From NCBI RefSeq assembly GCF_016887565.1, contig NZ_CP069396.1:647001-711000 (forward strand): 64,000 nt of DNA. The letters are read 5' to 3'. Made by a program: the position numbers and the translations under genes. How positions within the stretch are numbered: position 1 is the stretch's first letter; every line of letters starts with the position of its first letter. This DNA is from Archangium violaceum. GTDB lineage: Bacteria > Myxococcota > Myxococcia > Myxococcales > Myxococcaceae. Of the stretch, positions 27,746 to 36,165 are shown piece by piece. The notes below the pieces were generated by a model. The model ran no database searches and was not told the DNA's origin. It saw only the letters and a list, made by a program, of their open reading frames with translations.

Positions 27746-28453
27746 CTACGGGCGCTTCTCGGTCACGCGAACCGGCACGGGCACGGGCACGGGCACGGGG
27801 CGCGACACCTCCGCGCGGGGCACGGGCCTCCACAGCAGGTACGCCATGCCCAGCAGCAGCCCCAGCTCCAGCGGCAGCCTCCAGAACTGGTTCATCACGG
27901 GGAGCCCATCCAGCATCACCGGCCGTCCCTGTACCTCACGGATGCCCACCAGCAGCGCCACCATCATGTCCCCCAGCAGGGGCAGGGCACAGAGCCGGGT
28001 GACGAGCCGCGTCGCCGGCAGCCACGCGGCGAGGATGAGTCCCAGACCGCACAGCAGCTCCACCGCGATGACCATCCATGCGTTGAGCAGGGGGAAGGGG
28101 ATGCCGAGTCCGGCGATCAACCTCGCGAAGCCCTCCGCTCCCGTCGTCACCTGCAACCCGGGCGCGCCCACGAGGATGGGCAGCGTGGTGTCGAAGATCT
28201 TCATCAGCCCGAAGACCATGAAGATGATGCCCGTCACGCCGCGCAGCTGGTAGCGGCCGGCGGTCTCGGGGACGCGCTCGAGCCAGGAGTCGAGCCGTTC
28301 GCGCGAGACCCGCGAGCGCACGAGGCGGAGGCACGGGTTGCGGCTCTCGGCGGGGCGGGCGGGGACCAGAGTGTTGGCGGCCTGGGAGGTGTGAGGCATG
28401 GGCGAGTTCATGGGTGTCTGTCTTTTTTGTGTTGGAGTGTCATTCATTGTCAT
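27746..28453 (-). CDS. DoxX-like membrane protein
   Basis: About 235 residues with four membrane segments in a DoxX-like arrangement (FGLMKIFDTTLPILVG, then VELLCGLGLILAA). DoxX-type proteins are linked to redox and thiol stress, but this one has no clear catalytic motif. The N-terminal 50 residues are hydrophilic. An in-frame ATG at 28411 (MNSPMPHT) would shorten it to 221 residues. Near the C-terminus, four tandem GGCACG units (27774-27797) encode alternating Val-Pro. It lies between the ECF sigma gene and the MHYT kinase, same strand. Confidence 0.7.
   Translation of the reverse strand: MTMNDTPTQKRQTPMNSPMPHTSQAANTLVPARPAESRNPCLRLVRSRVSRERLDSWLERVPETAGRYQLRGVTGIIFMVFGLMKIFDTTLPILVGAPGLQVTTGAEGFARLIAGLGIPFPLLNAWMVIAVELLCGLGLILAAWLPATRLVTRLCALPLLGDMMVALLVGIREVQGRPVMLDGLPVMNQFWRLPLELGLLLGMAYLLWRPVPRAEVSRPVPVPVPVPVRVTEKRP
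27774..27797. repeat. (GGCACG)4 hexanucleotide repeat inside DoxX-like gene
   Basis: Four perfect tandem copies of GGCACG on the plus strand. In the leftward gene it reads as a Val-Pro run near the C-terminus. Unit length is a multiple of three, so slippage would change the tail length without shifting frame. Confidence 0.8.
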
Positions 28454-28535
28454 TGACTGCCACTCTCATGACGCACTGCGGGGTGTTTTGTTGTGCGGGC
28501 TGAATTTGTCTGGATTATTGTATGGGATTGTTCGC
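28454..28535 (-). promoter_or_regulatory. AT-rich spacer, possible promoter of the DoxX-like gene
   Basis: This 82-bp gap between the ECF sigma gene and the DoxX-like gene is markedly AT-rich for this genome. On the minus strand it holds ATACAATAAT (TACAAT at 28517-28522). No good -35 was found at 16-18 bp. Promoter function is inferred from composition and position only. Confidence 0.3.
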
Positions 28536-29096
28536 TCAGGGCGCGTGCTCTTCCGCGTGCGCGGCGGCGACGGGGCGCAGCAGGGCCTTCAGCTCGCGCC
28601 GCGCCTGGTGCAGCCAGAAGCCCACGGTTCCCGGGGTGGTGCCGAGCTTCTCGGCGATGGCCTTGTAGCGCAGCCCCGCGAGGTGCAACTCGAAGGCGGT
28701 GCGCAGGGGCGGCCGCAGGCGCGTGATGGCCCACCGCAACTCCTCGTCGGAGACGCGCTCCCAGGTGCGCCACGCGCGGGGCTCACGCACGAGCACCGGG
28801 GCGCCCACGCGTTCCAGGTCCGGGCCCTCACTGTTCTCGGTGCGCTGGCGGCGGCATTGGTCGAGGAACTTCCGCTGGAGCGTGGTGCACAACCACGCGC
28901 GGCGCGTGCTGTCACTCCACTCGCGCAACTGGTCGAAGTGGCGCAGCGCGCGTTCCAACGTGTCCTGGACGAGGTCTTCCGGATCCGCGGCGCCGCTGTT
29001 GCGGCACAACTTGCGTGCGAGTCCGAGCAGGAGTGGCCGGTGCGGGCCGATGACGGATTCGAAGTGCTGGCCATCTCCAGCGAAGGCCTGTGACAT
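28536..29096 (-). CDS. ECF-type sigma-70 factor
   Basis: A 186-residue alternative sigma factor. Region 2 (about 20-85) has LARKLCRNSGAADPEDLVQDTLERALRHF, of which DPEDLVQDTLERALRH is the core. Region 4 (about 120-175) has LRWAITRLRPPLRTAFELHL and a helix-turn-helix, YKAIAEKLGTTPGTVGFWLHQAR. The ATG at 29096 has GGGAGG upstream at 6-7 bp. No anti-sigma factor is recognisable next to it; the DoxX-like protein downstream is a membrane protein but not of the usual anti-sigma type. It follows a terminator hairpin, so it may be expressed separately from the response regulator. Confidence 0.85.
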   Translation of the reverse strand: MSQAFAGDGQHFESVIGPHRPLLLGLARKLCRNSGAADPEDLVQDTLERALRHFDQLREWSDSTRRAWLCTTLQRKFLDQCRRQRTENSEGPDLERVGAPVLVREPRAWRTWERVSDEELRWAITRLRPPLRTAFELHLAGLRYKAIAEKLGTTPGTVGFWLHQARRELKALLRPVAAAHAEEHAP

Positions 29097-29140
29097 GAAA
29101 ACCTCCCGCACCAATAGAGGAGGCTCGATTCGAAAAGAAC

Positions 29141-29165
29141 GCGGGCCGGACAATGTCCGGCCCGC
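29141..29165 (-). terminator. Rho-independent terminator/attenuator after response regulator gene
   Basis: A perfect 11-bp stem, GCGGGCCGGAC and GTCCGGCCCGC, around a 3-nt loop. On the minus strand it is followed by GTTCTTTTCG. It lies 21 bp past the response regulator stop and 45 bp ahead of the ECF sigma start. It should end the response regulator transcript or limit read-through into the sigma gene. Confidence 0.85.
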
Positions 29166-29186
29166 TTGCTCGCTGGTATGGGGGCC

Positions 29187-29645
29187 TCAGTGGACCGTCG
29201 CACACCCGCTATCAGTCTCCCAGGTGGTCCGCCGCGCCACCCGCGACAGGTCCTCCAGGGTGATGCGCCGGGAGGGCGGACCCTGCTGGCTCGCGCCCGA
29301 GTCCGTCAGTGTCCGGTTCACCACCTCTTCAAACTCGGTCAGCTCCGAGCACTTGGAGAGGAAGGCCCGGACGCCCGGGGCATGCGGATCCGTCGCGGAG
29401 CTGTGCATGATGATGGGGACGTCATGCAGCTCCGCGTCCTGCACGAGGCGCCGGCACAGCTCGACCCCGCTCATGCGCGGCATCTGCCAGTCCGTCACCA
29501 CGAGGTCCGGCCGCCGCTCGTGGGCGATCTCCAGGGCCTCCCTTCCATCATGTGCACGAAGCACACGGTGGTCCATCAGCTCGAGAACTTCCGTATAGAG
29601 GTCGAGGAGCTCGGGCTCGTCATCGACAAGAAGAATGGTGCTCAT
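29187..29645 (-). CDS. Response regulator (single receiver domain)
   Basis: A 152-residue receiver protein. The acidic pocket is VDDEPE, the phospho-accepting Asp is in LVVTDWQMPRMSG, the Thr/Ser switch residue is in IIMHSSA, and the conserved Lys is FLSKC. No output domain follows; the last 25 residues are a Ser/Thr/Arg-rich tail. It is CheY-like in plan. It likely relays phosphate from a histidine kinase; the MHYT kinase gene 1.5 kb downstream on the same strand is a candidate. The ATG at 29645 has AGGAGCAGGTG upstream. Confidence 0.9.
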   Translation of the reverse strand: MSTILLVDDEPELLDLYTEVLELMDHRVLRAHDGREALEIAHERRPDLVVTDWQMPRMSGVELCRRLVQDAELHDVPIIMHSSATDPHAPGVRAFLSKCSELTEFEEVVNRTLTDSGASQQGPPSRRITLEDLSRVARRTTWETDSGCATVH

Positions 29646-29950
29646 GACTTCACCTGCTCCTTTCCGTGGAATGGGGTGAAAGCGGGACGGAGCCTCTCCA
29701 GGTGGGAACTCCATTCCCCGCCTCTCTATAAGGTGGAGTCCTCGAATCACTGGTGTGATGTGTGAGATTTGGTGCGCGTTGCGCGAGATGGCCACGGCTG
29801 CGTCAGCAGGGCCCGCTCGCCTCGCTGGTGGACGCGCCCGCGAGCGCGGACCACGAGAGAAATAAGACGTTACCCCCACCCTCTCGGACGGATGCGTTGC
29901 TCGGCTCCTCGTGCACGCCTAGCTTGTGAGGGAGGGGCGGGGGGAGTGCC
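29646..29950. promoter_or_regulatory. Divergent promoter region, 305 bp
   Basis: This gap separates the leftward response regulator from the rightward giant kinase, so it must hold both promoters. On the minus strand there is a TTATAG-like -10 candidate at about 29725-29735, with no convincing -35. I found no sigma-54 site: TGGTGC-3 nt-TTGC near 29770 has the wrong spacing. No gene was found in it. Confidence 0.4.
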
Positions 29951-32900
29951 ATGGGACGGACCGGCGATCAGGACGGCCAGGGGTCGGTGCATCTCCATTG
30001 GGATGAAGCGAAGCCCGGGGTGGACGCTGCGGCGTCCGACTTCGGCGATTCATTCCTGATGGAGGTGGCCAGCTATGGCCCGGCGTCGACGTTCCGCCGG
30101 CTGCTCCCCGGAGAGCGGCTGGGGGGCGCGGACGGACGCCGCTTCGAAATCATCGAGGCGCTGGGGGAGGGCTCCATGGGCCAGGTGTTCCGGGCCCGGG
30201 ACGACGAGCTGCAGCGCGTGGTGGCCCTCAAGTTCCTCTTTCCGCGCGAGGAACTCGCCGGCATGGGCCTGAGGGAGGCCCGGGCCATCGCGCAGCTCGA
30301 CCACGAGAACATCGTCCGCATCTTCGACGTGTCCGAGTGGAAGGGGGGACCGGGCGAGCCCACCGTCCCCTTCCTCGTCATGGAATGTCTGGATGGCGAG
30401 TCGCTCGCGGACCTGCTGGCGCGGGAGCGGCGACCCCCCCTGCGGCGCACCCTGGAAATCATGCGCGACGTGGCCGCGGGGCTGGCGCACGCGCACGAGC
30501 ACCACATCATCCACCGCGACCTCAAGCCCAACAACGTCTTCATCTCACGCCAGGGCACGGTGAAGCTGCTGGACTTCGGCCTGGCGTGGCTCGTCACCCC
30601 GGGCAGCGCCATGCACCTGCCCATGGCCGGCACGCCTCCTTATATGGCCCCGGAGCAGTGGCTGGGCGAGCGGGTGGACGCTCGCACGGACGTCTGGGCG
30701 GCCGGCGTCATGATGTACGAGCTGCTCACCGGACAGCTGCCCTACCCGGGTCTGATGGTGGAGGAGATGCGCGAGAAGGCGCTCTCCCCGGAGCCGGTGC
30801 CGTCCCCGCGCGAGCGCAACCCGGAGCTGTCCTGGGAGCTGGAGTCGCTCCTGTCCGTGGCGCTGGCGAAGGATCCCGAGAAGCGTCTTCTATCGGCCGC
30901 GGAGCTGAGGGACGAGCTGCGCGAGTTGGAGGAGCTGCTGCGCCCGGGACGCGAGTCGCGGCGCCTGGTGGCGCCCCAGCGCCGGCAGGTGACGCTGGTC
31001 TTCTGCCGGCTGGCGGGGCTCTCCCCGCTGGCGGAGGAGTTGGATCCGGAGGACTTCGGCGAGCTGGAGGCGACCTTCCACCGCGCCGGCTCGGAGGTCA
31101 TCCAGCACCACGGCGGCTTCGTCACCCTGTGCATGGCGGACGAGCTGCTGGCCTGCTTCGGCTATCCGGTGGCGAAGGAGGGGGACGCGGAGTGCGCGGT
31201 GCTCGCGGGGTTGGACCTGCCCAAGGCCGTGCACGACGCCCTTCACGCGAAGCTGCCGCCGGGGACGAGCCCGGAGCTGGCGGTGCAGGTGGGCATCTAC
31301 ACGGACATGGTCGTGCTGGACGACATCCTCCCGGAGCTGCGGGGGCGCACACCCACCATCCAAGGCGAGGCTCCGCGCATCGCCGCCTGGCTGGCGGGGC
31401 AGGCCGGGCCGGACGAGGTGGTGGTCGGCCCCAACACCCACAGCCTGGTCCAGCGTGCCTTCGACACCGAGCCTCTCGGGGCTCGGGCCTTCGACGGGCG
31501 GCGCACCCTGAGGGCGCACCACGTCTTGCGCTCGCGCGCGGCCGTCATCCGTTTCGAGCGCACGCTCGAGCGGGATGGGAAGTTGAGCTCCCTGGTGGGC
31601 CGCGGGCGCGAGCTTCAAGTGTTGCTCGACGCCTGGCGCCAGGCCCGCGAGGGACATGGGGGGTACGTGCTCGTCAGTGGTGAGGCGGGCATCGGCAAGT
31701 CCCGCCTCATCCAGGAGTTGCGCGAGCGGGTGCTGAAGGAGAAGCCCCTGCTCCTGCGGCTCCAATGTTGGAGCCAGTTCAGCACCAGCGCCTTCCACCC
31801 CGTCATCGAGATGTTGCAGCGGCTGTGGGTGCGTCCAGAGCGCACGCCCGAGGAGAACCTGCGCGCGGTGGAGCGGTTCCTCGAGGAGCGGGGGCTGAGG
31901 CCGGTCCAGGTGCGCCTGCTGGCGTCGCTGGTGTCACTGCCCGTGGCCGAGGACTCGCCGCACCTGCGCCTCACCCCGCAGCGGCAGAAGGACGAGACGC
32001 TGGCGGCCCTGGCCTCGCTGCTGGTGCGCAACGCCGGCGAGCGCCCGTTGCTGATGGTGGTGGAGGACCTGCACTGGGCGGACCCGTCCACGCTGCAACT
32101 GCTGACGTTCCTGCTCGGCATCGTGGAGAAGACGCGGCTGCTCTTCGTCCTCAGCGCCCGGCCCGAGTTCCGCCCGCCCTGGGCGCAGCGCCCCGGCTTC
32201 CAGTCCATCACCCTGGAGCGGCTGCCAGCGGCGTGCACGCAGCAGCTGGTGAACGAGGTGGCGCGGGGACAGGGCCTGCCGGACGAGGTGGTGTCGCAAC
32301 TGGTGGCCCGCACGGACGGCATCCCCCTCTTCGTGGAGGAGATGACGCGCGTGATGTTGGAGGGCGGCTCGGCGGCGTCCATCCCCATCACGCTGCAGGA
32401 GCTGCTGCTGGCCCGGCTGGATTCATTGCCGCGCCGGCACAAGCAGCTCGCGCAGCTGTGCGCGGTGGTGGGGCGTAGCTTCTCGCATTCGCTGCTCGTC
32501 CTCCTCACGGGGCTGGGCGAGGCCGCGCTGCGCAGGGACCTGCTGGGGCTGGTGTCCGCGGGGCTGCTGCAGTCGCGGGACGCGGAGTCCGAGCCCGGCT
32601 ACCAGTTCCGCCACGCCCTCATCCAGGAGGCGGCCTACCAGTCCCTGCCCCGCAGCGCGCGGCGGCAGTACCACCAGCGCATCGCTCGGGCCCTGGCGGA
32701 GCACTTCCCCGAGGAGGCCGGGACCCGGCCCGAGCTGCTGGCCCACCACTACACCGAGGCCGGCGAGGTGAAGCCCGCCATCCGCTACTGGAGACTCGCC
32801 GGCATGCGCGCCAGCCTGCGCTCGGCCAACCAGGAGGCGGTGAGCCACCTCACCCAGGCGTTGAAGCTGCTGCGGGCCCTCCCGGATGCCGAGACGCTCA

Positions 32901-33985
32901 CGAAGGAAGAGCTGCAGCTGCTCATCGCCCTGGGCATTCCGCTGATGCATTTGCACGGCTTCAGCTCCTCCGAGGTGGAGAGCACGTACACGCGGGTGCG
33001 GCAGCTCGTCCTCCAGGTGGGTGAGGAGCTGCCCCGCCTGGAGCTGAGCTTCTGGGGCGCCTTCGCCTACTACTTCGCGCGAGGCAAGACGCGGGAGGCG
33101 CACGAGGTGGGCGAGCTGCTGGTGAGCCTGGGCGAGCGCCAGGGCAACCAGGAGCTGCTCTCCATGGGGCACCGGATGATGGCCACGGACTTCTTCACCT
33201 GGGGCGAGATGAGCCGGGCGTTGAAGCACGTGCGGCAGGCGCTGGAGTACTCGGACTGCGAGCTGGAGCAGCACCGGCTCCTCGCCGTGCGGCACTGGGT
33301 GGACCCGCGCGCGTCGGCGCTGGCCTATGGCTCCGTCATCCTCTCCGTGATGGGACGCGGGGAGGAGGCCGAGCGCTTCGCGCGGGAGGCCCTGGAGCTG
33401 TGCGGGCGCATCGGCCACCCTCACACGACGGCCTTCGTGCTGACATACTGCGCCCTCGGCGCCCAGCTGCGGTGGGACGCGCGGACGACCCTCTCGCTGG
33501 CGGATCAGTGCATCCCGCTCGCACGCGAGCACCGCTTCCTGCTGTGGTACCTGTGGCCCTCCGCGATGAAGGCCTGGGCCCTCTCCGAGCTGGGTCAGCC
33601 GCGGGAAGGCCTGCGGCTGATGCGCGAGGTGATGGAGCAGTGGAAGCTGTCGGGCATCCTCGCCGGCATGCATCACAACCTGGGCATGCAGGCCATCATC
33701 CACCTGCGGCTGGGAGAGGTGCGGGAAGGACTGGCCACCGTGGACGAGGCGTTGACGTGGCCGGCGGTGACGGAGGAGTACTCGTACCTGCCCGAGCTGC
33801 ACCGGGCCCGGGGCGAGCTGCTGCGGCGGGCCGGCCGCGAGGAGGAGGCCCGCGGGGAGTTCCTCCAGGCCATCCAGCTCGCCCACGAGCACGAGATGTT
33901 CGCCTACGAGCAGCGGGCCCAGGCGAGCCTGCGCCGCCAGCTCCAGGAGACGGGCTCGCACGGCGAGGAGCCGCTGCACCCGTGA
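29951..33985 (+). CDS. Ser/Thr kinase with pseudo-cyclase, AAA ATPase and TPR regions (copy 1)
   Basis: A 1,344-residue cytoplasmic signalling protein. The Hanks-type kinase domain (about 65-330) has the Gly loop LGEGSMGQVF, IIHRDLKPNN, LDFGLAW and APEQW. A class III cyclase-like domain follows (about 345-530) with DELLACFGYPVA, but the first metal Asp position reads CRL and the second reads AD, so it should be catalytically dead. A regulatory ATPase (about 540-860) has Walker A SGEAGIGKSR and VVEDLHWADPS. The C-terminal 450 residues are TPR-like helices. Relatives include PknK-like and MalT-like signal ATPases. It is 4 kb upstream of a close paralogue at 37805-41824. Confidence 0.9.
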   Translation: MGRTGDQDGQGSVHLHWDEAKPGVDAAASDFGDSFLMEVASYGPASTFRRLLPGERLGGADGRRFEIIEALGEGSMGQVFRARDDELQRVVALKFLFPREELAGMGLREARAIAQLDHENIVRIFDVSEWKGGPGEPTVPFLVMECLDGESLADLLARERRPPLRRTLEIMRDVAAGLAHAHEHHIIHRDLKPNNVFISRQGTVKLLDFGLAWLVTPGSAMHLPMAGTPPYMAPEQWLGERVDARTDVWAAGVMMYELLTGQLPYPGLMVEEMREKALSPEPVPSPRERNPELSWELESLLSVALAKDPEKRLLSAAELRDELRELEELLRPGRESRRLVAPQRRQVTLVFCRLAGLSPLAEELDPEDFGELEATFHRAGSEVIQHHGGFVTLCMADELLACFGYPVAKEGDAECAVLAGLDLPKAVHDALHAKLPPGTSPELAVQVGIYTDMVVLDDILPELRGRTPTIQGEAPRIAAWLAGQAGPDEVVVGPNTHSLVQRAFDTEPLGARAFDGRRTLRAHHVLRSRAAVIRFERTLERDGKLSSLVGRGRELQVLLDAWRQAREGHGGYVLVSGEAGIGKSRLIQELRERVLKEKPLLLRLQCWSQFSTSAFHPVIEMLQRLWVRPERTPEENLRAVERFLEERGLRPVQVRLLASLVSLPVAEDSPHLRLTPQRQKDETLAALASLLVRNAGERPLLMVVEDLHWADPSTLQLLTFLLGIVEKTRLLFVLSARPEFRPPWAQRPGFQSITLERLPAACTQQLVNEVARGQGLPDEVVSQLVARTDGIPLFVEEMTRVMLEGGSAASIPITLQELLLARLDSLPRRHKQLAQLCAVVGRSFSHSLLVLLTGLGEAALRRDLLGLVSAGLLQSRDAESEPGYQFRHALIQEAAYQSLPRSARRQYHQRIARALAEHFPEEAGTRPELLAHHYTEAGEVKPAIRYWRLAGMRASLRSANQEAVSHLTQALKLLRALPDAETLTKEELQLLIALGIPLMHLHGFSSSEVESTYTRVRQLVLQVGEELPRLELSFWGAFAYYFARGKTREAHEVGELLVSLGERQGNQELLSMGHRMMATDFFTWGEMSRALKHVRQALEYSDCELEQHRLLAVRHWVDPRASALAYGSVILSVMGRGEEAERFAREALELCGRIGHPHTTAFVLTYCALGAQLRWDARTTLSLADQCIPLAREHRFLLWYLWPSAMKAWALSELGQPREGLRLMREVMEQWKLSGILAGMHHNLGMQAIIHLRLGEVREGLATVDEALTWPAVTEEYSYLPELHRARGELLRRAGREEEARGEFLQAIQLAHEHEMFAYEQRAQASLRRQLQETGSHGEEPLHP

Positions 33986-34037
33986 CGCCGGGCGTCCCCC
34001 TTGGCCACTGGGACGCGCCTGTGCTCCGCTCGCGGCC

Positions 34038-34562
34038 ATGAGCTCTTCTTCCCGACGCGCCCTGGATGCACCCGAGGGTGAGCTGGTGGTCCTCTCCCGC
34101 TCGCTCGTCGAGCAGGCCACCGAGGTCTCCCGGACGAGTCCCCGCCGGCGCATCATCCTGCCCTTCCACAAGACCGAGGCCGAGACGCTGCACCGGATGC
34201 TCAACGTCATCCAACCGGACAGCTATGTGCGGCCCCACCGGCACCTGGAGCCGCCGAAGTCGGAGGCCTGGGTGGTGCTGCGGGGCGCGGTCGCCTTCTT
34301 CACCTTCGAGGAGGATGGCCGCGTGCGCGACTGCCTGGCGCTGGAGGCCGGCGGCGAGCACTTCGGCGTGGACCTGGCCCCGGGCATCTTCCATGGCCTC
34401 GTGGCGCTCGCGCCGGACACGGTCCTCTACGAGGTGAAGAACGGGCCCTACGCACCGGCCAATGACAAGTCTTTCGCGCCCTGGGCGCCCGCGGAGGGCA
34501 CCCCAGAGGCCACGAGCTACCTGGCCCGGCTGAGCGAGGAGTTCCGGCGGCGCTACCCGTAA
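34038..34562 (+). CDS. WbuC-type cupin-fold metalloprotein
   Basis: A 174-residue cupin. Motif 1 is HRHLEPPKSEAWVVLRG and a later His (GIFHGLVAL) completes a likely metal site. WbuC-type proteins are found in O-antigen clusters and some act in sugar or cell-surface modification; the exact reaction is undefined. The downstream half carries the family's YEVKNGPYAP. It starts 52 bp after the giant kinase and may share its transcript. It is not near any other glycan gene. Confidence 0.8.
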   Translation: MSSSSRRALDAPEGELVVLSRSLVEQATEVSRTSPRRRIILPFHKTEAETLHRMLNVIQPDSYVRPHRHLEPPKSEAWVVLRGAVAFFTFEEDGRVRDCLALEAGGEHFGVDLAPGIFHGLVALAPDTVLYEVKNGPYAPANDKSFAPWAPAEGTPEATSYLARLSEEFRRRYP

Positions 34563-34690
34563 GGGGGACTGGCGGACCACCCATTGGCCGGTTGCCTGGG
34601 GACCGGCGGGGGAGGCGCACGCGAACGCCCCTCCACCAAGTGTGTCACGAACGCGCGTCGAGCCCTCCAACGTCCATGGGAGCACTGCAC

Positions 34691-36145
34691 ATGGACGACA
34701 CGAGCGCACGCGTATTTCCAGTTCGAGAGACCGAGGCGACGGGGGACACGCTCCTCCCGCGGCGTCAGGAGGTATCACCCCGGCGGGCGCGAGCCAGGGC
34801 CCGAGTGGCCGCGAGGCGCAACGCGCTGACCGTGGTCGTTCCCATCCAGTCCGACCCCGAGGGGTGCTGGCGGCTGGAGACGGTCCTGAAGGAGATCGGC
34901 CAGGACATCCGGCGCAACCCGCACATCTCCTTCCAGGCGTTGAGGGCCACGCACTTCCTACGCTGGGTCATCGTGCCGGGCCGCGACCGGCGGATGCTGG
35001 CCCTCGAGGCCAACTTCGACGGCTCCGTGGGGGAGTTCCTCGACGACCTCATCCAGGTGGCCGGGAAGACGTTGAAGGAGAGCCTCTACTGCCACTGCGA
35101 GCCGGCCATCCAACGCGAGGATCCGGACGAGGCCCTCAAGGGCTACCTGCTCGACCACGCGCTGCCTGAGTCGCTCTTCTACCGGGGCTATCCGGGCCTG
35201 ACCGTCGAGAGCATCGAGAACGACGCCCGGGTGCGCGCGCTCACCAATGAGTATCTCGACCTCCCCCGGAAGGGCCGTTGGAAGTCGGCGTCACAGCTCC
35301 AGGAGGACATCCGGCGGTACCTCGAACGGGCCGACCCGATGCCGCGGCTCGACCCGGAGCCGGTGCCGTGGAAGACGCGGCTGATGCGGACGCGCTTCGT
35401 GCGCACGCTCCTGGGCGGGCTCTCGCTGCCGGTGGGCATTCCCCTGGGACTGGCCCTGCTGGCCCATGAGGGCGTGGACGTGATGAAGGAGAAGGTGAAG
35501 GCGCGTCTGGGGAGACGCTCGCCGGTGTTGCACGCCTACGGTGACGAGGACGCCAGGCGGTTGGGCGAGCTGCTCGTGCGAGAGGACTTCCAGGCGCAGA
35601 ACCAGCTCACCCACGTGGTGGACCTCAAGCCGGGCCTGCTGCGGGTGCCGCTCATCAAGCTGGCGTTCCGCTACTGGGGCTACCTGGCGACGTACTACTT
35701 CGACGAGGGCAAGCTCGGGGGCATCGAGGGCATCCACTTCGCCCGCTGGGTCCTCGTCAAGGACCGGCGGCAGCACGGGAAGCGGCGGCTCCTGCGCCGC
35801 GCGAAGTACCAGGTGCTCTTCTTCAGCAACTACGACGGGAGCTGGGAGAGCTACCTCGGCAGCTTCGTGGACCGGGCCAGCATCGGCCTCACCACCATCT
35901 GGTGCAACACGGTGGGCTTCCCCCGCACGCGCTTGTGGTTGCGGCCCTTCCGTCTGGAGCTGGGCGCGGACCGCGAGGAGGCCTTCAAGCAGTGGGTGCG
36001 TCAGCACCAGGTTCCCACCCAGGCCTGGTTCTCCCGGCACCCGGACAAGAGCATCGGCAACATCGTCAACAACAGGGAGATCCGCTCGAAGGTCCGGGCG
36101 CGGATGAGCCCGGAGCGGACGAGGGAGTGGCTGCTGTGTCTGTAG
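34691..36145 (+). CDS. DyP-peroxidase-linked protein with internal duplication, unknown
   Basis: A 484-residue protein with GGGAG 8 bp before the ATG at 34691 (34676 is an alternative). Two related blocks are visible: HFLRWVIVPGRDRRMLALEANFDGS (about 88-112; core FLRWVIV and NFDGS) and HFARWVLVKD with FFSNYDGSWESYL (about 349-390). Both follow the pattern RWV-V, a strand, then N(F/Y)DGS and a Leu-rich helix. This suggests a duplicated alpha/beta-barrel fold. A hydrophobic stretch sits between (LLGGLSLPVGIPLGLALL). No catalytic site was recognised. The next gene, a DyP peroxidase, begins 20 bp later, so they are surely one operon. Whether it binds haem, a lipid or the peroxidase is unknown. 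Confidence 0.7.
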   Translation: MDDTSARVFPVRETEATGDTLLPRRQEVSPRRARARARVAARRNALTVVVPIQSDPEGCWRLETVLKEIGQDIRRNPHISFQALRATHFLRWVIVPGRDRRMLALEANFDGSVGEFLDDLIQVAGKTLKESLYCHCEPAIQREDPDEALKGYLLDHALPESLFYRGYPGLTVESIENDARVRALTNEYLDLPRKGRWKSASQLQEDIRRYLERADPMPRLDPEPVPWKTRLMRTRFVRTLLGGLSLPVGIPLGLALLAHEGVDVMKEKVKARLGRRSPVLHAYGDEDARRLGELLVREDFQAQNQLTHVVDLKPGLLRVPLIKLAFRYWGYLATYYFDEGKLGGIEGIHFARWVLVKDRRQHGKRRLLRRAKYQVLFFSNYDGSWESYLGSFVDRASIGLTTIWCNTVGFPRTRLWLRPFRLELGADREEAFKQWVRQHQVPTQAWFSRHPDKSIGNIVNNREIRSKVRARMSPERTREWLLCL

Positions 36146-36165
36146 CGCCACGCGGGGGATGGGAG

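Noticed and set aside
29770-29784. Possible sigma-54 site TGGTGC ... TTGC upstream of the giant kinase
   Set aside because: Only 3 bp separate the two halves, so GG and GC are not 12 bp apart.
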